In this document: positions 1-7,934 of the stretch, in pieces
Numbering within the stretch: the first letter of the stretch is position 1
Layout of the letters: each line of letters opens with the position of its first letter
Origin: BOKV01 sp049289295
GTDB lineage: Bacteria; Pseudomonadota; Alphaproteobacteria; Rhizobiales; Rhizobiaceae
NCBI GenBank assembly: GCA_049289295.1
Contig: JBATLL010000093.1
Location: forward strand, 1-64,000
Length of the DNA stretch: 64,000 nucleotides
Direction of reading: 5' to 3'
The notes under the pieces: generated by a model
Seen by the model: only the letters and a program-made list of their open reading frames with translations
Databases searched by the model: none
Told to the model about the DNA's origin: nothing
Made by a program: the position numbers and the translations under genes

Positions 1-1
1 C

Positions 2-112
2 TACGGCGGCGGCTACTCGAACTACTATTACCAGCCCGTCTGCCACTGGAAGAAGATCAAGGTGTGGGGCTACTATGGCTACCACTGGAAGAAGGTACGC
101 GTCTGCCACTAA
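2..112 (+). CDS. C-terminal end of an aromatic/lysine-rich small protein (partial)
   Basis: The open frame entering from the left edge gives 36 residues before TAA. The fragment is rich in Tyr, Gly, Trp, Lys and His and contains two copies of a short unit of the form HWKK(I/V)(K/R)V, followed by a final VCH. Such Gly/Tyr-rich tails with repeated CHWKK-type units occur in small secreted proteins of rhizobia, but I cannot name a family. The start lies outside the window. A strong hairpin-plus-T-tract terminator follows 25 bases after the stop, so this is the last gene of its transcript. Function unknown. Confidence 0.6.
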   Translation, partial: YGGGYSNYYYQPVCHWKKIKVWGYYGYHWKKVRVCH

Positions 113-136
113 GCAGACAGCTACCACCCTCCTCCG

Positions 137-163
137 AAGGGCTCCGGGAAACCGGAGCCTTTT
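137..163 (+). terminator. Rho-independent terminator after the partial first gene
   Basis: An 8-bp GC-rich stem (GGCTCCGG / CCGGAGCC) with a GAAA tetraloop is flanked by AA on the left and TTTT on the right. It sits just downstream of the TAA at 112 and fits a rightward intrinsic terminator. Confidence 0.85.
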
Positions 164-207
164 GGCGTTTCAGCGCCTGAGAAAAAAGGGGGTGTTGATG
201 ATTTGCA

Positions 208-227
208 CATGTGTCCTACGACACATG
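208..227. promoter_or_regulatory. Short inverted repeat in the leader of a small ORF
   Basis: CATGTGT and ACACATG form a 7-bp inverted repeat around a 6-base centre, about 66 bases upstream of the small membrane ORF that starts at 293. It has no T-tract, so it is more likely a 5'-UTR hairpin or a binding site than a terminator. No regulator can be assigned. Confidence 0.3.
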
Positions 228-292
228 CAGGTTCGAAGGTCAGCCCCATATCCTGGTCATGGGGGCTTCAATGCAAGCCAGGAAACAAGACC

Positions 293-421
293 ATGACAAG
301 CGAAACCTACGAACGCGACTATGTACCGTCCCATTCAAGGGAACTGACCCGCACCGATCTGCGCATAGCACTCATGCTGATCGTGGTATCGATGGGAATT
401 CTGCAGCTGTTCGGCAGTTGA
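293..421 (+). CDS. Small single-pass membrane protein, hypothetical
   Basis: A 42-residue frame starts at ATG 293, about nine bases after a GGA-containing ribosome site. Its N-terminal half is polar and charged (residues 1-24). Residues about 25-40 form one hydrophobic segment with the pattern IALMLIVVSMGILQLF, ending in Gly-Ser. This looks like a short bitopic inner-membrane protein. Longer overlapping frames nearby lack such organisation. I do not recognise a family; it could be a chance ORF, but the clear charge/hydrophobic layout and RBS favour a real gene. Confidence 0.5.
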   Translation: MTSETYERDYVPSHSRELTRTDLRIALMLIVVSMGILQLFGS

Positions 422-427
422 TAGCCC

Positions 428-733
428 CTATTTGCTGCCGTCCTCGTCAAGCAGACTTAACTGCTCCTTTGTGAGGGGTTTGCTGAGAAACTCCTCACAG
501 GCAAAAACCGTCTTCATCTTCAGCAGATGTTCGCGCTCATCAACAGGATGACTGGCCAGTAGCGTATCAAAGGCCGCTTCACGTTGACGGATCAGGAGTT
601 CAAGGGTTGAGCCATCGTCGCTGTCACCCAGATCAGCACTCACCTTGTATTCGAGCAGAGCATCCTGGACCGCCTCATAAGAGTCGATAGCCGAACGTAC
701 CTGGGAACGGGTCGAAATAGGTCGGGTGGGCAT
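428..733 (-). CDS. Hypothetical 101-aa acidic helical protein
   Basis: The frame stays open back to 835, but the upstream part crosses a 17-bp palindrome and looks non-coding, so I chose the ATG at 733. The 101 residues are charged and predicted to be mostly helical, with no signal peptide or membrane segment. An acidic stretch LGDSDDGS lies near residue 40. The protein lies downstream of the DadA-like gene on the same strand, separated by 140 bases that include a likely terminator. Family not recognised. Confidence 0.5.
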   Translation of the reverse strand: MPTRPISTRSQVRSAIDSYEAVQDALLEYKVSADLGDSDDGSTLELLIRQREAAFDTLLASHPVDEREHLLKMKTVFACEEFLSKPLTKEQLSLLDEDGSK

Positions 734-752
734 TGGGCACAAAAAATCATTG

Positions 753-769
753 TTCGGTTTCAAACCGAA
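753..769 (-). terminator. Perfect palindrome, possible terminator of the DadA-like gene
   Basis: TTCGGTTT-C-AAACCGAA is an 8+1+8 perfect inverted repeat. Read on the minus strand it follows the DadA-like gene and is followed by a run of six T after about seven bases. It could be a leaky terminator, or a dyad operator for the small gene starting at 733. Confidence 0.45.
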
Positions 770-873
770 TGGGCCCCTGCCGCCTATTCCCACATTGAAC
801 CGGATATTGCAATGGTGCTGGCGACGTCGTGCCAAAAATGGTTGTGATCTTCCCCCATGCCTTTGGCTATGGT

Positions 874-2124
874 TCAGGCAAACCGGTGTGGAAGCGTGCG
901 CTGCGGCCAGGAATTGTCTGGTTCACCTGCCGCAATCGATGCCACGATGCGCCCTGTCGCGGGCGCCATCCCCATTCCATATTGGCTGTGCCCGAATGCC
1001 GCGATCACGTTCCGGTGCCCGGGCAAGGGGCCGATTGCGGGAAGGTTGTCGGGAAAGGAAGGGCGTATCCCCATCCATGTTACGGGTCGGTCGGCAGAAA
1101 GGCCGGGCAACAGGCCTCTGGCCTGTCGTTCAATGGCAGCCAGGCGCCCGCGATCAACGGGCGCTTCGGGGCTGGCAAATTCACTCGTTCCCGCCGCCCT
1201 TGTTCCCCCGGTCATTGAACTCACGACAAATTTTCCGGCAACGTCCAGAATGGAATTGTTCAGCCTGACGGCGTCGCCCGGGAATTCGACATGATAGCCT
1301 CTCTCGCTGATGAGTGGCATGCGCAGTCCGAGCTGTTTCAGGAAGGAGGCCGAACCGATGCCGCCTGCCAGAACCAGCAGGCTGCACGTGTGCGGCTCGC
1401 AATGGGCAAAGGTCAATTCGATCCTTCCACCATCCATCTGGCGAATGGCGGTCACTTCACCCCTGACATGATGCGCGCCCATTGCTGCCGCCTTGTCGGC
1501 CAGCGCCTTGCAAAGGCCGCCCGGGGATAGAGCCCGTGCCTGGTCCCTGATGATCACCGCACTGCTGCAATCCGCTGACAGATGCGGCTCGAGTGTCCTC
1601 AATTCCTGCTGCCCGATCACCTCAACAGGTGCGTTGCGGTCAAGGCGCAGTTTCCAGGCCAGGTCCTTGAGGTTCGGTCTGTTTTTTCCCCGGAACACGT
1701 TGACATACCAGCTGTCGACGAGAAGACCCTCCTTTCCTGTTCCTTGCAGATGATGCCTGTAGGCTTCGATGTTCCCCGCCATCAGGCGGTCCATGACATC
1801 TGCTATTTCATTGACCGTGCGATCCGTCCCATTGGCAAGGAATGACGCTGCCCAGGGCAAGAATGTCGGCAGGTAGGAAAAGCGGAACCGCACCGGCCCG
1901 TCACTTTGCAAAAGCCATTTGGGAACATTGCGCCAGGTTCCGGGCAGACACTGCGGCACGCACGACCAAGGCGAGATAACCCCGGCATTTCCATGGCTTG
2001 CGCCTTCGCCCGGCTCGCTGCGGTCAACCAGGGTCACCCTGAACCCGCGCTCAATCAGGGAAAGCGCGCAACAGACCCCGACAATTCCCGCCCCCAGAAC
2101 AGTGACTTCTTGCTGCCTGGCCAT
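874..2124 (-). CDS. FAD-dependent D-amino-acid dehydrogenase (DadA-like, DAO family)
   Basis: This 416-aa protein has the N-terminal Rossmann dinucleotide fold typical of the DAO family: GAGIVG at residues 11-16 and an acidic VDR end of the second strand near residue 33. Length and the later GxRP/GHSQYGM-type elements fit D-amino-acid dehydrogenases that oxidise D-amino acids to 2-oxo acids and pass electrons to the respiratory chain. It begins 10 bases after the stop of the LacI-type regulator, so the two are probably cotranscribed. Divergent to them are a TRAP transporter and an N-acyl-D-amino-acid deacylase, which supports a D-amino-acid role. Exact substrate unknown; glycine/sarcosine-type oxidases are the main alternative. 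Confidence 0.8.
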   Translation of the reverse strand: MARQQEVTVLGAGIVGVCCALSLIERGFRVTLVDRSEPGEGASHGNAGVISPWSCVPQCLPGTWRNVPKWLLQSDGPVRFRFSYLPTFLPWAASFLANGTDRTVNEIADVMDRLMAGNIEAYRHHLQGTGKEGLLVDSWYVNVFRGKNRPNLKDLAWKLRLDRNAPVEVIGQQELRTLEPHLSADCSSAVIIRDQARALSPGGLCKALADKAAAMGAHHVRGEVTAIRQMDGGRIELTFAHCEPHTCSLLVLAGGIGSASFLKQLGLRMPLISERGYHVEFPGDAVRLNNSILDVAGKFVVSSMTGGTRAAGTSEFASPEAPVDRGRLAAIERQARGLLPGLSADRPVTWMGIRPSFPDNLPAIGPLPGHRNVIAAFGHSQYGMGMAPATGRIVASIAAGEPDNSWPQRTLPHRFA

Positions 2125-2134
2125 GATATCTCTT

Positions 2135-3244
2135 TCACTCTGAAATTACCGGATGACCGTCAACCGGCTGAAGCTGCGGCAGGGCGTGCTGTCGTGGCGC
2201 AGCCGTGCTTTCACGCACCATCAGTTGCGTATCGAACTGGAGTGAAGGCAATGCCTTGCCATCCAGAAGCAGCGACAGGAGTGATTCGGCGGTGACCTTC
2301 GCAAGATCGCGCCGCGGCGTTCGCATTGTCGTAAGCGCGGGGTGTACCATTCTTGCCAGCTCGATGTCATCAAACCCGGTCAGGGACATTTCCTGCGGCA
2401 CATTTATGCCGAGGCGCTGGCATTCAAACAGGGCGCCGGCTGCCAGCATGTCCGAACCGCACAACACTGCTGTCGGGGGATCTGGACGATCCAGGAAGCG
2501 CCGCAAGCCAAGCGCGCCATTCTCGAATGTGAAGTCGCACCGGAATATGTCCTTCTCCGCGAGTTCGATATCCGCCTCGCCAAGGACCTGCCGGATGCCT
2601 GCAAGCCTTTCCGACGCCCGGTCGTTCGAGGCCTGCCCGGCGATGATGACGCCGATATGCCTGTGACCGAGGTCGAGCAGGTGGTGCGTCACGCTTGCAG
2701 CCGCCTTGCGGTTGGAGAACCCGATTTGCGGATAACCGCGGCCGCCACTTTCGCTCCAGCCAACACCCAGCAGAAGGGGCGTGCCGGAGTTCCTGACAAG
2801 GTCGAAGGTTTTTTCGTCGTGTGCAGCGCCGACCAGGATCAGCGCATCGACGGCATTGGAAACAAAGTTGTGGACCTGCTGGAATTCCGAACTCAGGTCG
2901 TAATCACTGGATGTGACCACAAGCGTGTAGCCTTCTTCCTGCAGGCGCTTCTGCAATGGTTCGTAGAAACTGCCAAACAACAGCGAATCGAGGCGAGGAT
3001 AGACCATGCCGATCATTCGCGAACTTCTTGAAGCGAGGGTACGCGCAGCTGCGTGGGGAACATAGCCAAGTGCTGCAATCGCGGCTTCGATCGGCTCCCA
3101 GCTCTTGCTGCGAATGCTGTGGCGGCTTTTCAGGAAACGCGACACGGTTGCCGGAGAAACGCCTGCGGCTTCAGCAACATCAGCAAGGGTCGTGCGCATC
3201 CCCTGCTGGCGCTTGAAGCCTTCCTTTTTGCGCATTCTTGCCAT
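2135..3244 (-). CDS. LacI-family transcriptional regulator
   Basis: The 369-aa protein has a LacI-type helix-turn-helix at residues about 18-41 (TLADVAEAAGVSPATVSRFL), then a hinge region and a periplasmic-binding-like ligand domain (from about residue 75). The C-terminal domain contains the usual TGFDDIELA element. It is transcribed away from the DctPQM genes. A 16-bp perfect palindrome of LacI type lies in the gap between them, so it most likely represses the transporter/deacylase operon and perhaps itself. The inducer is inferred to be a D-amino acid or an N-acyl derivative. ATG 3244 was kept; an ATG at 3199 is possible but has poorer spacing from a ribosome site. Confidence 0.88.
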   Translation of the reverse strand: MARMRKKEGFKRQQGMRTTLADVAEAAGVSPATVSRFLKSRHSIRSKSWEPIEAAIAALGYVPHAAARTLASRSSRMIGMVYPRLDSLLFGSFYEPLQKRLQEEGYTLVVTSSDYDLSSEFQQVHNFVSNAVDALILVGAAHDEKTFDLVRNSGTPLLLGVGWSESGGRGYPQIGFSNRKAAASVTHHLLDLGHRHIGVIIAGQASNDRASERLAGIRQVLGEADIELAEKDIFRCDFTFENGALGLRRFLDRPDPPTAVLCGSDMLAAGALFECQRLGINVPQEMSLTGFDDIELARMVHPALTTMRTPRRDLAKVTAESLLSLLLDGKALPSLQFDTQLMVRESTAAPRQHALPQLQPVDGHPVISE

Positions 3245-3312
3245 CTAACTTCCGGCCTCACGGCATTTCGAGTGTCGCCGTTCTTGACTTCCGTCACTTG
3301 GTATGAAGGAAT

Positions 3313-3328
3313 TTGAAAGCGCTTTCAA
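3313..3328. promoter_or_regulatory. LacI-type operator, perfect 16-bp palindrome
   Basis: TTGAAAGCGCTTTCAA is perfectly self-complementary with the central CG step typical of LacI/GalR operators. It lies 69 bases upstream of the regulator start and 56 bases upstream of dctP. The left half TTGAAA may double as a -35 element, with CAGATT 17 bases later as a weak -10 for the rightward operon, so binding would block that promoter. The promoter assignment is inference. Confidence 0.75.
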
Positions 3329-3383
3329 TTTTTTTCAGATTTTGCGCACCGCCCCTGGGCCGGTCAAATAACGGGAGGATGAA

Positions 3384-4394
3384 ATGGAAAAGAGAACATT
3401 CGTGAAACTGGCAGCATCGCTGGCCCTGTCAGCCAGTCTGCTGGTACCTGCGCTGCACGCCAAGGCGGCAGACGTAACCATGAACCTGGGCTACACCGCC
3501 CCGGAAAAGTCGCTCTATGGTCGGCTGTCCGATATCTTCAAGGCGAAGGTCGAAGCCTATACCAACGGCTCTGTCGAAGTGAAAATCCGTTGCTGCGGAC
3601 AGATCGCGACAGAAGATGAGGCCTTCAAGGCCATGCAGCTCGGCACGGTCGATGCCTACATCATTACCGCGAACAATGTTTCCCCGCACTGGCCATTGAT
3701 GGATGTCACGGTACTTCCCTACATCTTCCAGAACACAGAGCATCTGGAAAAGGTGGTGGACGGTCCTGTCGGTGACATGATGAAGAAGAAGCTGCAGGCC
3801 GATACCAGCGTGCATCTGCTTTCTTTTGGCCCCGCGCTCTATCGCGATTTCTACAATTCCAAGCGCGCCGTCAACACCATGGCCGACATGAAGGGCCTCA
3901 AGGTCCGCGTGCCGAAGAACGAGGTGATGCTGGCAACCTTCGAAGCCTTTGGCGCAGAACCGGTGCCTCTGGCATGGTCGGAGACGCCAACTGCACTTCA
4001 GACCGGTACGGTTGATGGTGCCGACAACGGTACGTCCTTCATCAAGGACATGAAGTTCTACGAATTCGAGAAGCACCTTGTCATTCTCGAGCATTTCGTT
4101 GCGATGGCACCGCTGTTTGCCTCGGATGCTTTCTGGAACCGCCTGAACGAAGAACAGCGCACGCAGGTTCAGAAGGCCGCCACTGATGCGGGTATCGAAT
4201 TCCGCAAGGAAGTCGCCAACGAGTCCGACGAAGTTCGCAACTGGCTTGTCAGCGAGGGCAAGATGGAAATGACCCGTCCCGACAAGACCGACTTCATCAA
4301 GGCGTCCCAGGCGGTTCAGAAGAACTTTGCCGAGCAGCGTGGCCAGGAATTCATTGATATGGTTGCAGCAATCAACGCTGTTGCCGCTGAGTGA
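3384..4394 (+). CDS. dctP: TRAP transporter substrate-binding protein (DctP family)
   Basis: The 336-aa protein has a signal peptide (residues 1-29, charged start, hydrophobic core, cleavage near AKA-AD). A DctP-type periplasmic solute receptor follows. The family's carboxylate-binding arginine is visible in GLKVRVP (R175), followed by the PLAWSE element (E200) and TALQTGTVDGADN. It would capture an organic acid in the periplasm and deliver it to the DctQM membrane proteins encoded just downstream. The position beside an N-acyl-D-amino-acid deacylase suggests an N-acyl-D-amino acid or D-amino acid as ligand; this is inference. A GC hairpin follows the stop. Confidence 0.93.
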   Translation: MEKRTFVKLAASLALSASLLVPALHAKAADVTMNLGYTAPEKSLYGRLSDIFKAKVEAYTNGSVEVKIRCCGQIATEDEAFKAMQLGTVDAYIITANNVSPHWPLMDVTVLPYIFQNTEHLEKVVDGPVGDMMKKKLQADTSVHLLSFGPALYRDFYNSKRAVNTMADMKGLKVRVPKNEVMLATFEAFGAEPVPLAWSETPTALQTGTVDGADNGTSFIKDMKFYEFEKHLVILEHFVAMAPLFASDAFWNRLNEEQRTQVQKAATDAGIEFRKEVANESDEVRNWLVSEGKMEMTRPDKTDFIKASQAVQKNFAEQRGQEFIDMVAAINAVAAE

Positions 4395-4403
4395 TCCAGG
4401 GTC

Positions 4404-4426
4404 GGGAGGGGGCACTGCTCCCTCCC
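4404..4426 (+). promoter_or_regulatory. Intercistronic hairpin between dctP and dctQ
   Basis: GGGAGGG pairs with CCCTCCC across a nine-base loop, ten bases after the dctP stop, and no T-tract follows. Such hairpins between a binding-protein gene and its permease genes usually stabilise the upstream message or partly attenuate transcription, giving an excess of the binding protein. Confidence 0.55.
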
Positions 4427-4475
4427 ACCATCTCTTCATCGATTTCCAATGCCAGCATCTGGAGGGGGACGTGTG

Positions 4476-5018
4476 ATGGCCGTACTGTCCTGGCTTGAAA
4501 AGCATTTCGAAGAAGTGATCTGTTGCTGTTGCATCGTCGTGATTGCGGTGGCGGTCTTTTTGCAGGTCATTGCACGTTATGTCTTTCACGTGGCGCTTCA
4601 CTGGACCGAGGAAGTCTCGGCATTCGCCATGGTCTGGGGTGTCTACCTTGGCGCAGCATTGTGCGTGCGCGAACGGTTTCACGTCCGAATTCTGGTTGGC
4701 GTCGCCGCCCTGCCGCGAATGCTGGGGCGTCCGACAATTTTCATCGCAGATGCCGCCTGGGCCTTCTTCTGCATTTTCATGATCTGGGTCAGTTGGAACT
4801 ACCTGGCGGTATTGTGGAAGTTCACGGCCAAGACCCCCAGCCTCGGCATCAACGAACTCTACCCGCAATCCATCCTTCTCATTGGCTATTCGCTGATCCT
4901 GCTGCGCCTGATCCAGGTCTATGTGAAATGGTATCGGGACGGTGCCAGGGGATTGCCTGGAATGCTGGAAGACGAATGGGCTGAAATCGGCCTCAGTTCA
5001 GAAAAGACCGAGGGGTAA
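4476..5018 (+). CDS. dctQ: TRAP transporter small permease (DctQ family)
   Basis: The product is a 180-aa inner-membrane protein with four hydrophobic segments (about residues 12-35, 45-68, 85-108 and 125-148). This is the layout of TRAP small subunits, and the family element HWTEEVSAFAMVWGVYLGAA is present. I chose ATG 4476 over ATG 4449 because a strong GGAGGGGG sits seven bases before it. It pairs with DctM to form the Na+-driven translocator fed by DctP. The dctM start follows five bases after the stop, so the two are translationally linked. Confidence 0.92.
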   Translation: MAVLSWLEKHFEEVICCCCIVVIAVAVFLQVIARYVFHVALHWTEEVSAFAMVWGVYLGAALCVRERFHVRILVGVAALPRMLGRPTIFIADAAWAFFCIFMIWVSWNYLAVLWKFTAKTPSLGINELYPQSILLIGYSLILLRLIQVYVKWYRDGARGLPGMLEDEWAEIGLSSEKTEG

Positions 5019-5023
5019 CAGAT

Positions 5024-6313
5024 TTGAGCCCGCTGCTGATTCTGGCGATCTGTTTCATCGCCCTCACCCTTATCGGAACGCCCTTGTTTGTGGCCGTCGG
5101 TCTGACGACCGCCCTGGCGCTCTTTCTGATCGACATTCCGTACACATTGCTGGCCCAGACCGGTTATTCCAGCCTGACTCCATTTCCACTTCTCACAATT
5201 CCCCTCTTCGTTCTGGCTGGTCGCCTGATGGAAACGGGCGGGATGGCAAAAAGGATGATCGGCATCGCAACCAACCTGGTTGGGGCTTATCGCGGATCAA
5301 TGGGTCTGGTGACGGTATTCGCCTGCATGCTTTTCGCAGCCCTTTCCGGGTCCGGCCCTGCAACGACTGCAGCGATCGGTTCGGTTACCGTGCCCGCCAT
5401 GAAACGTGAGGGCTATGATGTTCCCTTCGCGGCAGCAATCACCGCAAGTGCTGGGGCCCTTGGAAGTCTCATTCCACCTTCGAACCTGATGATCATCTAC
5501 GGATTGGTGTCGGAAACATCGATCCCCAGGCTGTTTCTGGCCGGCCTGTTGCCGGGGCTGGTTGTCACCTTTCTCCTGATGGTCACGACCTACACCATTG
5601 CACGCAGAAAAGGTTATGGCGGCACTGGCCAGCCCTTTTCCTGGCGCCCGTTCCTCAAAGCTTCCTGGGACGGCAAGTGGGCCATTGGCGCACCGGTCAT
5701 CATTCTGGGAGGCATCTACGGCGGCGCGTTCACGCCAACAGAGGCCGCCAGCGTCGCTGTGTTCTACGCGCTCTTCGTCGGCTTTTTCATCTATGGCGAG
5801 CTGACAGTTGCAAAGATCATCGAGGCGCTCCGCTTCACCGCGCTGTTGACTGGCATCCTCATCCTGATTTCGCCCACGCTCGCCTTTGGTCAGTTGACTG
5901 CCTTTTACGACGTGCCCGCCGCGGTCCAGGAAGGGATCACCTCGATCACCCAGAACAAGTTCGTCATAATGCTGCTGATCGGAATCTTTTACATCTTCAT
6001 CGGCACCTTCATGGAGTCCTTTGCCCAGATCATTCTCTTTACAGCAGTATTTTTCCCGCTGGTCACATCGCTGGGCATCGATCCCGTGCTGTTCGGCATC
6101 TTCACGGTCATAACCTGCGAGATTGGCTTCCTGACCCCACCTTTGGGTGCCAATCTGACCGTCGCTGCAAGGCTTTCCAGCATAACGATCGAGAAGGTCT
6201 CGGTCGCCGTGCTGCCCTTCATCGCCGCCTATATCCTGGGAATGGCGATCATCATTGCCTTTCCCGACCTCACGCTTGCCCTTCCAAACTGGTTCTACGG
6301 TGTCGCCAAGTAG
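5024..6313 (+). CDS. dctM: TRAP transporter large permease (DctM family), TTG start
   Basis: The 429-aa protein has about 11-12 hydrophobic segments. It shows the family hallmarks: the GSGPATTAAIG loop near residues 105-115, IPPSNLMIIYG near 150 and TPTEAASVAVFYAL near 235. It is the catalytic, ion-coupled half of the TRAP importer. The start codon is TTG, placed eight bases after GAGGGG that overlaps the dctQ stop. No ATG fits the conserved N-terminus. The deacylase gene follows nine bases downstream in the same operon. Confidence 0.93.
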   Translation: MSPLLILAICFIALTLIGTPLFVAVGLTTALALFLIDIPYTLLAQTGYSSLTPFPLLTIPLFVLAGRLMETGGMAKRMIGIATNLVGAYRGSMGLVTVFACMLFAALSGSGPATTAAIGSVTVPAMKREGYDVPFAAAITASAGALGSLIPPSNLMIIYGLVSETSIPRLFLAGLLPGLVVTFLLMVTTYTIARRKGYGGTGQPFSWRPFLKASWDGKWAIGAPVIILGGIYGGAFTPTEAASVAVFYALFVGFFIYGELTVAKIIEALRFTALLTGILILISPTLAFGQLTAFYDVPAAVQEGITSITQNKFVIMLLIGIFYIFIGTFMESFAQIILFTAVFFPLVTSLGIDPVLFGIFTVITCEIGFLTPPLGANLTVAARLSSITIEKVSVAVLPFIAAYILGMAIIIAFPDLTLALPNWFYGVAK

Positions 6314-6322
6314 GGATCTCTC

Positions 6323-7912
6323 ATGTTCGACCTGATTTTGCGCAATGGAGAAATCTATGACGGAAAAGGCGGCGAAGGCGTTCGGGGCGATGTCGCGATA
6401 GCCGACGGGCGGATTGCTGCAATCGGTGATCTTGGCAAGGTCGGCGGGGTGGAAACGGTCGATCTCGGCGGGCTGGCCGTGTCGCCGGGCTTCATTGACA
6501 TGCACACCCATTCCGACTTCACGCTCATTGCTGACGGCAGGGCGCAAAGCCAGGTTCACCAGGGCGTGACAACCGAAGTTGTCGGCCAGTGTGGCATAAG
6601 CTGCGCACCTGTGTGCAATCATGCTTCGATCAAGCGGGTTTCGCCCTGGTACACGGAAGCGGGCGACCATCGAACGTGGCTCACCTTTGGTGACTATCTC
6701 GACGCTCTGGAAAAGACGGATCTTGGCGTCAATGTGATGGCATTCGTGGGGCACGGCACCATTCATCGCGCCGTCCTTGGTGACGAACTGCGCGCTGGCG
6801 AACCTGACGAGATCAGGCAAATGGCCCGCATGGTCGATGAAGCCATGGATCAGGGGGCAGGTGGCTTCTCGACGGGCCTTGAATACTGGCCGGGAATTCT
6901 GGCGTCACCGGAGCATCTGGTGCCCATGTGCGAAGTTGCGCAAAAGTATGGCCGCCTCTATGCAACGCACGTTCGCAACCGTGACACGCATTATGATCTC
7001 GGATTTGCCGAAGCTATCGCGACGGCCCGCCAGTCGGGCGCGCGGCTGCAGATATCGCACATTCAGCCAAAGTTCGGTGCGCCGGCGCACGCCATGGAAC
7101 ACACGCTGGAAATAGTGAATTCGGCGCAGCGGTACGGCCTCGACGTTGCGTTTGATGTGATCCCGCACGACTGGAACAACACGCTAATGGCAGCAATCCT
7201 GCCAAAATGGGCGCAGGCGGACGGGATTGATGCGATCCTCAAGCGTCTGGCCGACCCTGCCACGCGCGAGCGCATCAAGGCAAATCCCCAGCCCATGTGG
7301 CTGATCGTGAAGGCGCGTCGCTGGAAAGATATCGTGCTGCTCAATGCAACGGTGAACAAGGATCTGGTTGGCGCGACCTTCGAGGAAATCGGTCGGATGC
7401 GCGGAGTAGATCCTTATGACGCAGTGCTCGACATCCTGCTTGAAGAAGGCGACGATATGTTCAGCGTCTTCTGGGCGTCCAATTCATTCCGTGACGATGA
7501 TGTCGACATGTGCCTCAGGCAGCCTGATTGTGCGGTGATTTCAGATACGATTGCGGCTGCGCCGGACGGCGTTCTCAAGGATGCTGTCGGCTCTCTCAGT
7601 GGCTATGGCTGGGCAGCGCGGTTCCTTCAATACTATGTACGTGACCGCAAGGTCCTGTCCCTGTCTGAAGCCGTGACGCGTATCACTTCCGTGCCGGCGG
7701 GGCGGCTCGGCATCAAAGATCGCGGTGTTCTGGCGAAAGGCTACCGCGCCGACATCTGCGTATTTGATCCGGCCAGTATCGCCAGCAATTGCTCTCCCAG
7801 ACACCTGCGGCGCTTTGCAACAGGCGTGGCGCATGTGCTCGTCAACGGAAAGTTCGCCATGCGTAACGGTGCCCGCACGAGCGTCAATGCGGGACAGGTA
7901 CTGCGCGCCTGA
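6323..7912 (+). CDS. N-acyl-D-amino-acid deacylase (amidohydrolase superfamily)
   Basis: The 529-aa enzyme hydrolyses N-acyl-D-amino acids to the free D-amino acid plus a fatty acid or acetate. Visible metal and active-site residues match D-aminoacylases: DMHTHSD (H61, H63), the metal-bridging cysteine in VVGQCGIS (C90), THVRNRD (H216) and ISHIQ (H246). The beta-sandwich elements at both ends (LILRNGEIYDG; YRADICVFDP) are typical of the superfamily. It is the fourth gene of the TRAP operon. Together with the divergent DadA-like dehydrogenase it gives a route from import to deacylation to oxidative deamination. A dihydroorotase-like alternative is unlikely given the cysteine. Confidence 0.88.
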   Translation: MFDLILRNGEIYDGKGGEGVRGDVAIADGRIAAIGDLGKVGGVETVDLGGLAVSPGFIDMHTHSDFTLIADGRAQSQVHQGVTTEVVGQCGISCAPVCNHASIKRVSPWYTEAGDHRTWLTFGDYLDALEKTDLGVNVMAFVGHGTIHRAVLGDELRAGEPDEIRQMARMVDEAMDQGAGGFSTGLEYWPGILASPEHLVPMCEVAQKYGRLYATHVRNRDTHYDLGFAEAIATARQSGARLQISHIQPKFGAPAHAMEHTLEIVNSAQRYGLDVAFDVIPHDWNNTLMAAILPKWAQADGIDAILKRLADPATRERIKANPQPMWLIVKARRWKDIVLLNATVNKDLVGATFEEIGRMRGVDPYDAVLDILLEEGDDMFSVFWASNSFRDDDVDMCLRQPDCAVISDTIAAAPDGVLKDAVGSLSGYGWAARFLQYYVRDRKVLSLSEAVTRITSVPAGRLGIKDRGVLAKGYRADICVFDPASIASNCSPRHLRRFATGVAHVLVNGKFAMRNGARTSVNAGQVLRA

Positions 7913-7934
7913 TAAAGCACTTTTGGTCATATGA

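Noticed and set aside
3429..4868. Long antisense frame (479 codons) opposite dctP-dctQ
   Set aside because: It lies fully opposite two clearly coding genes with family motifs and shows no domain of its own.
5297..6820. Long antisense frame (507 codons) opposite dctM and the deacylase
   Set aside because: It is a codon-bias shadow of two strong genes; the translation is low complexity and His/Asp-rich without motifs.
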